This document shows positions 33,780-42,635 of a stretch of DNA of 64,000 nt, piece after piece. How positions within the stretch are numbered: position 1 is the first letter of the stretch; each line of letters begins with the position of its first letter. Source of the stretch: Kocuria rosea (GTDB lineage: Bacteria > Actinomycetota > Actinomycetes > Actinomycetales > Micrococcaceae); the NCBI RefSeq assembly GCF_006094695.1, contig NZ_CP035103.1, positions 3,348,001 to 3,412,000 of the forward strand. Reading direction: 5' to 3'. The translations under genes and the position numbers were made by a program. Under the pieces are notes generated by a model. It was given only the letters and a program-made list of their open reading frames with translations, did not search any database and was not told the origin of the DNA.

Positions 33780-35006
33780 GTGGACCACGACGTCGTCGTC
33801 GTCGGCGCCGGGCTCGCCGGCCTGCAGTGCGCCCACCTGCTCGAACGGCACGGACTGGACGTGGTGGTGCTGGAGGCCTCCGACGGCGTCGGGGGCCGGA
33901 TCCGCACCGACACGGTCGACGGCTTCCGCTGCGACCGCGGGTTCCAGGTGCTCAACCCCGCTTACACCGAGCTGCGGCGCAACGTGGACGTCGCGGCCCT
34001 GGGGATCCAGAAGTTCGACGCCGCCGCCGGGGTCCGCCGCGGCGACGGCATCGACGTCCTCGCCGACCCCCGCCGCGTCCCCTCCCGGCTGCCGGGGACG
34101 CTGCGCAGCCCGCTCGTGGAGCTGCGCCGGCTGCCCGCCCTGGCGGCCTGGCTCGCCCCGGGCCTGGACCTCCGCGCACGGCGCCGGGAGCGGCGGGACC
34201 TGCCCTGGCACGAGTCCCTCGACGCCGCAGGAGTGCGGGGACCGCTGCGGGACCTGGTGCTCGAGCCGTTCCTGGCCGGCGTGATCCTCGAGGACGAGGG
34301 CCGCACCTCGGCCGCCTTCGTGCGCGAGCTCGTCGGCTGGTTCCTGCTCGGCACCCCCGGCCTGCCCTCCGGGGGCATGGGCGCGCTCCCGGCCTGGATC
34401 CACGACGGGCTCCGGTCCCCGGCCGTCCTCGGTGCCCGCGTGGAAGCGGTGGAGCGCACCGGGAACGGGTGGACCGTGGGCGCCGGGGACGCCGCCTGGC
34501 GGGCGTCCTCCGTGGTCGTGGCCACCGAGGGCCCGGCCGCCGCCCGGCTCCTGGACCTGCCGGACACCCCCATGAAGGGCGAGGCGACCTGGTGGTTCGC
34601 GGCGGACGCCGCGCCCTCCGACCTCGGGTGCCTGGTCCTGCCGGGCGAGTCGACCGGCCCGCTCGTCGACACGGCCGTGGTCAGCAACGCCGCCCCCAGC
34701 TACGCCCCGGACGGCCGGGCGCTGATCCAGGCGACCGCCCTCCTGCCGCGGGGCGCCGAGCTCCCCGCCGAGGCCGACGTCCGCCGGCAGCTGGGCACGA
34801 TCTGGTCCGCCGACGCCGCCGCCTGGGACCTGCTGACCGTGCACGAGGTGCGCCGGGCGCTGCCGGAGCAGCCGCCCGGGCTCGTGGCCGACCGGCCCGC
34901 CGCCCTCGGCGACGGCCTGTACGTGTGCGGCGACCACCGCACCGACGGCTCGACCCAGGGCGCCCTGCGCTCCGGGCGCCGCGCGGCCGAGGCCCTGCTG
35001 GCCTGA
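33780..35006 (+). CDS. FAD-dependent amine-oxidase/protoporphyrinogen-oxidase-like oxidoreductase
   Basis: 408 residues from GTG 33780 with AGGAGG upstream. Rossmann FAD site VVVVGAGLAGLQCAHLL, second motif GGRIRTD typical of amine oxidases/carotenoid-type desaturases, and the C-terminal FAD closure LYVCGDHRTDGSTQGALRSGRRAAEALL. It forms a two-gene unit with the type III polyketide synthase, so oxidation of that product is the simplest proposal. It could instead act on an unrelated isoprenoid or amine. Confidence 0.75.
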   Translation: MDHDVVVVGAGLAGLQCAHLLERHGLDVVVLEASDGVGGRIRTDTVDGFRCDRGFQVLNPAYTELRRNVDVAALGIQKFDAAAGVRRGDGIDVLADPRRVPSRLPGTLRSPLVELRRLPALAAWLAPGLDLRARRRERRDLPWHESLDAAGVRGPLRDLVLEPFLAGVILEDEGRTSAAFVRELVGWFLLGTPGLPSGGMGALPAWIHDGLRSPAVLGARVEAVERTGNGWTVGAGDAAWRASSVVVATEGPAAARLLDLPDTPMKGEATWWFAADAAPSDLGCLVLPGESTGPLVDTAVVSNAAPSYAPDGRALIQATALLPRGAELPAEADVRRQLGTIWSADAAAWDLLTVHEVRRALPEQPPGLVADRPAALGDGLYVCGDHRTDGSTQGALRSGRRAAEALLA

Positions 35007-35042
35007 GCCCGCGGGTTGCGGGGGTGACCCGGCCGCGCCGGG

Positions 35043-36119
35043 TCAGTCGTCGTAGGTGTCGGCGAGCCGGCGGCGCTGGTGCTCCCGGCGGCTGTAGGTG
35101 GCCTCGCGGATGGCCTCGTCGCTGTCGAAGTTCGAGCCCAGGGCGCCGGCCAGGGTGCCCAGCGACGCGGCGAGCCAGGACAGGTGCAGGTAGTCGAGGA
35201 GATCGACGGGATGGCCCAGCTGGGACTCGAGGTAGCCGGCCTCGATCACCGCCAGGCCCACGAGGAGCAGCATCGCCCACAGGAGCACGTACATCAGGGC
35301 CACGCTCAGCCACACGGTGATGACGGTGGAGGCGTTGTCCGACCGGGACCGCCAGGGTTCGCCGTCGTCCGCGGAACGGTTCCACAGGCCGTTGTGGATG
35401 ATGAGCCAGCCGCTGAGCGCGGCGGTGACCACCACGCTGATCGTGGCCAGCCGGAGCGGGGACAGGACATCGGACATGTTCCAGATGGAGGCGTAGAAGA
35501 TGCCGAAGGCGCCGGTGGCAGCCGCGGCCGCCACACAGCTGGCCAGGGCCGGCAGCAGGCGCCCGGGCTGGTTGCTCAGGATCATGCCGATCAGCAGCCG
35601 CAGCCGGTTCATCCGCCCGGGCAGCACGACGTAGGCCGCGCCTCCCGCCTCCCCCGAGGAGACCTTGCGCGCCGCCGCCCGTCCCAGGGCCCCGTGCACC
35701 GCGGACGGCGAAGGGGCGTCCTCGGCGCCGTCCCGGATCGCGCCGACCAGGGCGGCCAGCAGCCGGCAGGCCTTGCGGGAGAAGTGGTCGGCGCCCAGGC
35801 CCGGCAGCGAAACCAGCGCTGCGGCGTCGGCCGCGCCGACCTCGCAGAGCAGCGGTTCCCCGTCGTGGACGCGCGGCAGGTCCGTCAGGTACACCACGAA
35901 GTCCCACCCGTGCTCCTCGCGCAGCCGGCCGGCCTTGTCCAGCAGCGGGATGTTCCCCTCGGCCGTCAGGGGCAAGGTCTCGCGGCTGACCTCCACCGTC
36001 CAGGAGATCTCCGGGCCGGAGCGTTCCGCGAGCGCCCGCGGCAGGTCCTCGGCCACCCGGCGGGCCACCTTCTCCGGCAGCCCCGGATCAGCGAGAACCC
36101 CTACGGTCAGTGACTGCAC
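35043..36119 (-). CDS. uncharacterised membrane protein
   Basis: 358 residues from GTG 36119 with GGAGGAGG upstream. The first 170 residues look soluble (MQSLTVGVLADPGLPEKVARR..., YLTDLPRVHDGEPLLCEV); four hydrophobic segments lie at about 185-330 (LLPALASCVAAAAATGAFGI, ISVVVTAALSGWLIIHNGLW, VWLSVALMYVLLWAMLLLVG and one near the end); the tail is basic. I know similar actinobacterial proteins only as hypothetical or with doubtful folate-dehydrogenase labels, which nothing visible supports. Confidence 0.65.
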   Translation of the reverse strand: MQSLTVGVLADPGLPEKVARRVAEDLPRALAERSGPEISWTVEVSRETLPLTAEGNIPLLDKAGRLREEHGWDFVVYLTDLPRVHDGEPLLCEVGAADAAALVSLPGLGADHFSRKACRLLAALVGAIRDGAEDAPSPSAVHGALGRAAARKVSSGEAGGAAYVVLPGRMNRLRLLIGMILSNQPGRLLPALASCVAAAAATGAFGIFYASIWNMSDVLSPLRLATISVVVTAALSGWLIIHNGLWNRSADDGEPWRSRSDNASTVITVWLSVALMYVLLWAMLLLVGLAVIEAGYLESQLGHPVDLLDYLHLSWLAASLGTLAGALGSNFDSDEAIREATYSRREHQRRRLADTYDD

Positions 36120-36325
36120 ATGGCCTCCTCCCCCGAGCGCACGGCACGTGGTGCCGCGGCCTCGGAGGCTGCCCCGCGGAGCAGCTCGACGTCGTCCCCC
36201 CGAGCTTAGCCATCGGCAGGCCGACGACCGGACGGGCCCGGTGGGGCGCCGGTGCGCGAGGAGCCGGCCGCCGTTGCGGAGCCCCCGCGTCCACCGGACA
36301 GGTCGCCGGCCCCGGGCCTCCGGGC

Positions 36326-37204
36326 TCAGATGTTGGAGGCGTCCGGAGGAAGGTCGGCCGGCGGCCGGGAGGACCCGCCCGCACCGGCCGACTGGGGGCA
36401 GTCCATGCCCAGGGTGTAGGCGGTCATCGACAGCGAGCCGTAGGAGTACCCGTCGACGAGCACCGCGGTGTCCGCGGAGCCGGCGGCCCCGGCGAGCCCG
36501 GCCAGGTACAGGGACGGGATGAAGTGGTCGGGGGTGGGCACGGCCAGGTCCCAGTCGCGGTGGGTGTCCAGGGCTGCCAGCTCGGTGGGGTCGGTGAGGA
36601 GGCGCTCCTTGGCGTCCTCGTTGAAGCGCCGCGCCCAGTCGTAGCCGTCGTCGGTGCGCGTCCAGTCCATCCCGCCCAGGTTGTGCACGATGTTGCCGCT
36701 GGTGACGATCAGCACGCCCGCCTCCCGCAGGGGCGCCAGCCGGGCCCCGAGGTCCAGGTGGTAGCCCAGGGGCTTGTCGGCGTTGATGCTCATCTGCAGC
36801 ACCGGGACCGAGGCGTCCGGGAAGGCGTGGGTGAGCACGGACCAGGTGCCGTGGTCGATCCCCCAGCTGTCGACGTCGGCGCCGATCCAGGTGGGGTGGA
36901 CGGTGTCGCTGATCTCCTCGACCAGGCCCGGCAGCCCGGGGGCGGGGTACTGCACGTCGAAGAGCTCCTGCGGGAAGCCGTAGAAGTCGTGGATGGTGCG
37001 CGGGGCCGGCATCGCGGTGACCGCGGTGGCGTTGATGTACCAGTGGGCACTCACCACCAGGATCGCCCGGGGCCGCGGCACCGAGGCCCCGAACGCCCGC
37101 CAGGCGGAGGTGTACCGGTTGACCTCCAGGGCGTTCATCGGGTTGCCGTGCCCGAAGAACGCCGCCGGCATCACGACGCCCGCGCCGGGGCTCTGCGTGC
37201 TCAT
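36326..37204 (-). CDS. class III extradiol ring-cleavage dioxygenase (4,5-DOPA dioxygenase type)
   Basis: 292 residues; ATG overlaps the upstream hydrolase stop. The YgiD/LigB-like metal site is visible: His19 in FFGHGNPMNAL, SAHWY, and later VTSGNIVHNLGG and TPDHFIPSLYLAG. Aromatic 4,5-DOPA extradiol enzymes open catechols to make betalamic-acid-type products in plants; bacterial relatives have poorly known substrates. Cotranscription with an alpha/beta hydrolase fits ring cleavage followed by hydrolysis, as in catechol meta pathways. Confidence 0.82.
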   Translation of the reverse strand: MSTQSPGAGVVMPAAFFGHGNPMNALEVNRYTSAWRAFGASVPRPRAILVVSAHWYINATAVTAMPAPRTIHDFYGFPQELFDVQYPAPGLPGLVEEISDTVHPTWIGADVDSWGIDHGTWSVLTHAFPDASVPVLQMSINADKPLGYHLDLGARLAPLREAGVLIVTSGNIVHNLGGMDWTRTDDGYDWARRFNEDAKERLLTDPTELAALDTHRDWDLAVPTPDHFIPSLYLAGLAGAAGSADTAVLVDGYSYGSLSMTAYTLGMDCPQSAGAGGSSRPPADLPPDASNI

Positions 37205-37980
37205 TGCGCCTCCTCGGCGCCGGCCCCCAGGGAGCGGCGCCGTCTCGGGGCGAACGTGGCCGGCTTGTCGGCGGCGTGGAAGTCGGTGATCAGGCGCGCG
37301 CACAGCTGCGGCTTCTCGACCAGCACGCCGTGGGAGGCGTGCGGGACCACGGCCAGCTCCCCGTGGGGCAGAGCGCGGTACGCGGCCACGGCGTGCTCGA
37401 GCCGCACCTCGTCGTCGTCGCCGACGAGCACCAGGACGGGGAGGTCGAGGCCCGCCAGGTCCGCGTCCGGGAAGACCGGTCCCTCCTCGTGCATCCGCCG
37501 CAGCTTCGCCGCGACCTCGCCGTAGTGCTCGCGCCCGTCGGGGGAGACCTCCGCGTAGGCGTCGACCATGAAGGCCGGCACCTCCGCCTCGCCCGCCAGG
37601 ACGCCGGGCTCCCACCCGTCGCGGTGGTGCACCCCCGCCGCCAGCACCAGGTCCCGGACCAGGTCGGGACGGCGCAGCGCCACGGTCAGGGCGACGACGG
37701 CGCCGTCGCTGTACCCCAGCAGGTGCACCGGGGCGCCGGCCTCCTCCTCGAGGAAGGCGATCGTGTCCTCGGCCATCGCCGCGTAGGAGAGCGGGCCCTC
37801 CCGGTCGGGGGTGCGGCCGTGCGCGCGCTGATCGGGGGTGATCACCCGGTACCGGCCGGCCAGTTCCGCGACCAGCGGGCCCAGGGCTCGGGAGTCCGTG
37901 CCCCCGGGGTGCAGCAGGACGAACTCCGGCCCGCTCCCCCGGGCGCAGAACCACAGTCCCCCGGCCCGCTCCTCGCTCAT
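37201..37980 (-). CDS. alpha/beta hydrolase
   Basis: 259 residues from ATG 37980. Alpha/beta-hydrolase core with the nucleophile Ser91 in GYSDGA, an oxyanion HPGG segment near residue 24 and a C-terminal His in PHASHGVL. The 4-base overlap with the dioxygenase gene ties the two together. It may hydrolyse a ring-cleavage product; other esters are equally possible. Confidence 0.8.
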   Translation of the reverse strand: MSEERAGGLWFCARGSGPEFVLLHPGGTDSRALGPLVAELAGRYRVITPDQRAHGRTPDREGPLSYAAMAEDTIAFLEEEAGAPVHLLGYSDGAVVALTVALRRPDLVRDLVLAAGVHHRDGWEPGVLAGEAEVPAFMVDAYAEVSPDGREHYGEVAAKLRRMHEEGPVFPDADLAGLDLPVLVLVGDDDEVRLEHAVAAYRALPHGELAVVPHASHGVLVEKPQLCARLITDFHAADKPATFAPRRRRSLGAGAEEAQ

Positions 37981-38046
37981 GCGGTCAGTATCGCCCCTCC
38001 CGGGGACACCGCACCAGCTCCGGGGGCGGCGCCGAGGCCCAGCAGG

Positions 38047-39270
38047 TCAGTCGCGCAGCATCTCCCCCACCCGCCGGACCCCTTCGGTGATGTCCTCCGG
38101 CGAGGCCGCGGAGTAGGCGAGGCGCAGGCTCGTGGAGGCGCGCCCGTCCGCGTAGCAGGCGCCGCCGGGCACCAGCACCACGCCGTGCCCGATGGCCCGG
38201 CCCAGGAGGTCCCCGTGGTCGAGGGCCGGGTCCAGGTCCAGCCACGTGAAGAAGCCGCCGGCGGGACGCGTCCAGCGCACCCCCTCGGGCATGAACCGCT
38301 CGAGGGCGGTCATCATGGCGGCGCAGCGCGCGCGGTACAGGTCCACCGCCCGGTCCAGGGCGGGCCGCCAGTGCTCGCTGGCCACGTACTCGGCGGCGAG
38401 CTCCTGGCCGAGCACGGACGGGTGGATGGTCACGGCCTCGGCCGCGATCTGCAGCCGGGCCCGCACCGCCGGCGCCGCCGCGATCCAGCCGACCCGCAGC
38501 CCGGGCGAGAAGATCTTGGAGAAGCTGCCCAGATGGATCACGGTGCCCGGGTCCAGCGAGTACAGGGACGGGAGCCGGTGGGCGCGGTCGAAGCCGAGCA
38601 GCGCGTACGGGTCGTCCTCGAGGATGAGCACCCCGCGCTCGGCGCAGACCTCCACGAGCCGCCGGCGCCGCTCCTCGGTGAGGGTCACCCCGGTGGGGTT
38701 GTGGAAGTTCGGGATGGTGTAGACGAACTTCACGCTCCGGCCGGCGGCCCGCAGCCCGTCGATCCGCCCGGCGACCGCCTCGGGGTCCAGTCCGTCGTCG
38801 TCGACGTCCACGTGGGCGACCTCGACCTCGTAGCTGCCGAAGACGCCGAGGGCCCCCACGTAGGTGGGGCCCTCGGCCACGACCACGTCCCCCGGGTCGC
38901 AGAACAGCTTGGTCACGAGGTCGAGACCCGCCTGGGACCCGGCGGTGATCTGGATCGTGTCCGGCGTGGTCTCCGCGCCCTGCAGGCGCATGAGCTCCAC
39001 GACCAGCCCGGGCAGGCGCCCGATCCCGGCCCCGGAGCCGTACTGGAGCACCTCGGGGCCGCGCTCGGCGAGGATCCGCGCCGACATCGCGGCCACCACG
39101 TCGTGCGGGAGCACGCTCATGTCCGGGTTGCCGCCGGCCAGGGAGATGATCCCGGGGCGCATCGCGATCTCGAACACGGCCCGGACCGGGGAGGGGCGGA
39201 ACTCCTCGGAGCGGTGGGCGAACAGCGAGGTGTAGTCGGGCCGGGGGGTCACGGCCGCGCCCCCGGTCAC
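38047..39270 (-). CDS. PLP-dependent aminotransferase, class I/II; candidate arginine transaminase
   Basis: 407 residues from GTG 39270, which has GGAGG upstream and overlaps the ureohydrolase stop. Fold-type I aminotransferase without an HTH, of the 2-aminoadipate/LysN-like group: [24 protein letters not shown] and the PLP lysine in [15 protein letters not shown]. It converts an amino acid to a 2-oxo acid. Coupling to a ureohydrolase, and a ThDP decarboxylase-like enzyme nearby, make arginine to 2-ketoarginine (AruH-type step) the best guess. Substrate unproven. Confidence 0.82.
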   Translation of the reverse strand: MTGGAAVTPRPDYTSLFAHRSEEFRPSPVRAVFEIAMRPGIISLAGGNPDMSVLPHDVVAAMSARILAERGPEVLQYGSGAGIGRLPGLVVELMRLQGAETTPDTIQITAGSQAGLDLVTKLFCDPGDVVVAEGPTYVGALGVFGSYEVEVAHVDVDDDGLDPEAVAGRIDGLRAAGRSVKFVYTIPNFHNPTGVTLTEERRRRLVEVCAERGVLILEDDPYALLGFDRAHRLPSLYSLDPGTVIHLGSFSKIFSPGLRVGWIAAAPAVRARLQIAAEAVTIHPSVLGQELAAEYVASEHWRPALDRAVDLYRARCAAMMTALERFMPEGVRWTRPAGGFFTWLDLDPALDHGDLLGRAIGHGVVLVPGGACYADGRASTSLRLAYSAASPEDITEGVRRVGEMLRD

Positions 39271-40346
39271 CGGTCCTCCCCCGCCGGGCCCTGCACCGGG
39301 GCCTGCGCCGGGACGGCGTCCCCGTAGACGTGCCCGGCCAGCCCGTAGGCGGGTCCGCCCGGCGCCGCGCCGGGCCCCAGCGCGAGGAGGCTGATGAGCT
39401 CGTAGGCCACGTGGGCGGCCGCCACCCCGGTGATCTCGGCGTGGTCGTAGGCCGGGGCGACCTCGACGACGTCGCAGCCGACCACGTTCGTCCCGCGCAG
39501 CCCGCGCAGGATCTCGAGCACCTCCCGGCTGGTCATGCCACCGGCCTCGGGGGTCCCGGTGCCGGGGGCGTGGGCCGGGTCCAGCACGTCGATGTCCAGC
39601 GAGACGTAGAGCGGGCGGTCGCCGACGCGCTCGCGCAGGTGCGCGACGACGGCGTCCACCCCCAGCCGCATGACGTCGGCGGAGGAGACGATGCCGAAGC
39701 CGAAGCGGGCGTCGTCGTCGAGGTCCTCGGTGCCGTAGAGCGGCCCGCGGGTGCCGACGTGGCACACGGCGTCCGTGTCGAGCAGGCCCTCCTCGAACGC
39801 CCGGCGGAAGGGGGTGCCGTGGGTGTACTCGGCGCCGAAGTAGGTGTCCCAGGTGTCCAGGTGGGCGTCGAAGTGCAGCAGCGCGACCTCGCCGTGGCGC
39901 GCGTGGGCGGCGCGCAGCAGCGGCAGGGCGATGGTGTGGTCGCCGCCGATCGCCACGAGCCGGGTGTCCTCGCCCATGAGCTCCTTGGCCTGGGCCTCGA
40001 TGGAGGCGATCGCCTCGGGGATGTCGAAGGGGTTGGCCACGATGTCCCCGGCGTCGGCGACCTGCGCCCCGGCGAACGGCGAGACGTTCTGCGCGGGGTT
40101 GTAGGGGCGCAGCAGGCGCGAGGACTCCCGGACGTGGTTGGCCCCGAACCGGGCGCCGGGCCGGTAGGAGACGCCGGCGTCGAACGGCACGCCCACCACC
40201 GCGATGTCCGTGTGCTCGACCTCGTCCGTGCGCGGCAGGCGGGCGAACGTGCCCAGCCCCGCCCAGCGCGGGGTCAGTGCGGCGTTGACGGGTCCGACGA
40301 CGGGGGTGCCGTCCGGGGTGGTGCCGGTGATGCGCTCGGGGTTCAT
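39267..40346 (-). CDS. agmatinase/guanidinobutyrase-family ureohydrolase
   Basis: 359 residues from ATG 40346. The arginase-fold dimanganese ligands are all present: [14 protein letters not shown] and [19 protein letters not shown]. It releases urea from a guanidino compound. SpeB agmatinases and GbuA guanidinobutyrases are not separable by eye; the adjacent aminotransferase, aldehyde dehydrogenase and ThDP enzyme favour 4-guanidinobutyrate, giving GABA plus urea. The urease and urea transporter operons about 9-15 kb away would use the urea. Confidence 0.85.
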   Translation of the reverse strand: MNPERITGTTPDGTPVVGPVNAALTPRWAGLGTFARLPRTDEVEHTDIAVVGVPFDAGVSYRPGARFGANHVRESSRLLRPYNPAQNVSPFAGAQVADAGDIVANPFDIPEAIASIEAQAKELMGEDTRLVAIGGDHTIALPLLRAAHARHGEVALLHFDAHLDTWDTYFGAEYTHGTPFRRAFEEGLLDTDAVCHVGTRGPLYGTEDLDDDARFGFGIVSSADVMRLGVDAVVAHLRERVGDRPLYVSLDIDVLDPAHAPGTGTPEAGGMTSREVLEILRGLRGTNVVGCDVVEVAPAYDHAEITGVAAAHVAYELISLLALGPGAAPGGPAYGLAGHVYGDAVPAQAPVQGPAGEDR

Positions 40347-40428
40347 GGTGTGCGGTCCTCTCGGTGGATGCTGACGGGGGTGCTGACGGGGGTGCCGGCG
40401 GGGGCGGCGGACGGGCCGGGCGGGGGGC

Positions 40429-40995
40429 TCACGAGCCGAGGATCCACAGCAGCACGGCGTCCTCGGTGCCGGGGTTCTCCCAGGTGTGCGGTTCGGAGCC
40501 GGGGAAGGTGACGGTGTCCCCGGCCGCCAGGTCGAAGGTGCGGTCCGGGACGTGCAGCCGGAACCGGCCGCTGATCAGGTGCAGCACCTCGGTCTCGCAG
40601 TCCATGCTGTACATCGCGTCCTCGCCCCGGCCCCCGGCGGCCACGCGGGCCCGGATGACCTGGACCTGGCGCTGGGCCGACGGCGTGACGAGCTGCTCCT
40701 CGATGCCCTCGCCGCCGAGGTCGATGTGCGGGGCGTCCTCGAGCCGGACCAGCTCCACGTCGGCGGGCCCGGCGAAGAGCGCGCCCACGTCGATCCGCAG
40801 CACCTGGCACATCCGCACCAGGGAGTCCACGGGCGGGGAGGTGATGTCCCGCTCCACCCGGCTGACGAAGCCCTTGGTGAGGCCCGCGGCGGAGGCGAGC
40901 TGGTCGATGGTCATGTGGCTGCGCCGCCGGTGGTTGCGCAGCCGCGACCCCACGGCGGCGGTGTGCCCGGAGCTCTCGATGGGCAGTGCTTTCAC
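40429..40995 (-). CDS. XRE-cupin transcriptional regulator
   Basis: 188 residues from GTG 40995 with GGAGGAGG upstream. N-terminal HTH_3 ([36 protein letters not shown], about 15-55) and C-terminal cupin (about 110-188, [19 protein letters not shown]). This layout resembles PuuR and other polyamine/amino-acid catabolic regulators. It precedes the ureohydrolase on the same strand and faces the transporter operon, so it probably controls both directions. Confidence 0.85.
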   Translation of the reverse strand: MKALPIESSGHTAAVGSRLRNHRRRSHMTIDQLASAAGLTKGFVSRVERDITSPPVDSLVRMCQVLRIDVGALFAGPADVELVRLEDAPHIDLGGEGIEEQLVTPSAQRQVQVIRARVAAGGRGEDAMYSMDCETEVLHLISGRFRLHVPDRTFDLAAGDTVTFPGSEPHTWENPGTEDAVLLWILGS

Positions 40996-41059
40996 GACGA
41001 CGACGCCTCCTCCCGGACGGTTTTACCCGCCCGTCACGACCCGGACCCGTTCCCAAAAC

Positions 41060-41094
41060 ATGATCTGCATCATACTATGTGGGACAACTTTTGT
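41060..41094. promoter_or_regulatory. divergent promoter region with two short dyads
   Basis: The AT-rich stretch between the regulator and transporter genes holds ATGAT-4-ATCAT (41060-41073) and ACAA-3-TTGT (41084-41094). They are candidate binding sites for the XRE-cupin protein. No -10/-35 pair can be assigned with confidence. Confidence 0.35.
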
Positions 41095-41174
41095 TTCTTG
41101 TAGAGCAACCCCGTTCCGGGGAGGCTCCCGATCGACCCCGTGGGCGCCCGCGCCCCGAGGAAGCAGCGACACCC

Positions 41175-42635
41175 ATGAACGTGCTGATCATCGTGCTGTA
41201 CCTGGTCGCCATGGTGGCGGTCGGGCTCTGGGCCAGCCGCCGGGCCCACGACGCCGAGGACTACCGGGTGGCCGGCCGCCGCCTGGGCCCCGGCTTCTAC
41301 ACCGGGACGATGGCCGCGGTGGTCCTCGGCGGCGCGTCCACCGTGGGCGGGGTGGGCCTCGGCTACACCTACGGCATCTCCGGGATGTGGCTGGTGGTGG
41401 CGATCGCCACCGGCCTGGCCGCGCTGAGCCTGTTCTTCGCCGGCCGCATCCAGTCCCTCAAGGTGTTCACCGTCTCCCAGATGCTGCAGCTGCGCTACGG
41501 CGAGCGCGGCGGGGCCAAGGCGTCCTCGTTCGTGATGCTGGCCTACACCGTGATGCTCTCGGTGACCTCCACCTCCGCGTACGCCGCGATCTTCTCGGTC
41601 CTCTTCCCGCTCGACCGGTCGTGGGCGATCCTGCTCGGCGGCGTGGTGGTCGTGGCGTACTCCGTGCTCGGCGGGATGTGGTCGATCACGCTCACCGACA
41701 TGATGCAGTTCGTGTTCATGACGGTCGGCATCTTCCTGGTCCTGCTGCCGTTCTCCCTCTCCGCGGCGGGCGGCTGGACCGGGCTCGAGGACCGGCTGGA
41801 CGCCACGTTCTTCACCTGGGACGGCATGGGCACGCAGGCGATCGTCACCCAGTTCGTGGTCTACGGCTTCGGCATGCTGATCGGCCAGGACATCTGGCAG
41901 CGCGTCTTCACCGCCCGCTCCCCGCAGGTCGCCCGCTGGGGCGGGCTCGCCTCCGCGGCCTACGTGGCGCTCTACGGCGTGGCCGGGGCCGTCATCGGGA
42001 TGACGTCCGCCGCCGTGGCCCCGGACCTCTCCTCCCCGGACGACGCGTTCGCCACGATGGCGCAGCAGTACGTCCCGGCCGGGCTCGGCGGGATCGTGCT
42101 CGCGGCCGGGGTCGCCGCCATGATGTCCACGGCCTCGGGCGCGCTCATCGCCGCGGCCACGGTGGCCCGCGTCGACGTCGTGCCGACCCTGAGGTCCCTG
42201 CTCACCCGGCACGCGGCCCCCGCCCCGGAGGGCACCGCCGAGGCGCTGCGCGGGGACCGGATCTACGTGCTCGTCTTCGGCGTGGTGATCACGGTGATCT
42301 CGATCTTCGTCTCGGACACCGTCACCGCCCTGACCATCGCCTACGACATCCTGGTGGGCGGCCTGCTCGTCGCCATCCTCGGCGGGCTCCTGTGGCGGCG
42401 CGGCACGAGCCTCGGCGCGGCCCTGTCCATGCTCGTCGGGTCCGTGGTGACCGTGGCGTCCATGGCGGTCTTCGGCGTGCTGGCCAACGCCCCCATCTAC
42501 CTGGGACTGGCGAGCTCCGCACTGGTCTACGTGGTGGTCTCACTGCTGTCCCGCCCCACGCACGCCGGGGTGCTGCGGCAGTGGAACGAGCGCCTCGCGG
42601 GCTCCGGCGCCGACCGCGCGGAGGCCCGCCCGTGA
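41175..42635 (+). CDS. sodium:solute symporter (SSS family)
   Basis: 486 residues from ATG 41175. About 13 membrane segments with the SSS pattern: MNVLIIVLYLVAMVAVGLWASRR, DAEDYRVAGRRLG, LGGASTVGGVGLGYTYG and GLGGIVLAAGVAAMMSTASGALIAAAT. It imports a solute with sodium. First gene of the plus-strand operon, opposite the ureohydrolase unit. An amino acid, polyamine or guanidino compound is a likely cargo. Confidence 0.85.
   Translation: MNVLIIVLYLVAMVAVGLWASRRAHDAEDYRVAGRRLGPGFYTGTMAAVVLGGASTVGGVGLGYTYGISGMWLVVAIATGLAALSLFFAGRIQSLKVFTVSQMLQLRYGERGGAKASSFVMLAYTVMLSVTSTSAYAAIFSVLFPLDRSWAILLGGVVVVAYSVLGGMWSITLTDMMQFVFMTVGIFLVLLPFSLSAAGGWTGLEDRLDATFFTWDGMGTQAIVTQFVVYGFGMLIGQDIWQRVFTARSPQVARWGGLASAAYVALYGVAGAVIGMTSAAVAPDLSSPDDAFATMAQQYVPAGLGGIVLAAGVAAMMSTASGALIAAATVARVDVVPTLRSLLTRHAAPAPEGTAEALRGDRIYVLVFGVVITVISIFVSDTVTALTIAYDILVGGLLVAILGGLLWRRGTSLGAALSMLVGSVVTVASMAVFGVLANAPIYLGLASSALVYVVVSLLSRPTHAGVLRQWNERLAGSGADRAEARP

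Noticed and set aside
36143..36155. GGCAC-GTG-GTGCC palindrome as operator
   Set aside because: Short perfect dyads are frequent in 73% GC DNA and this one has no regulator or AT-rich context to support it.
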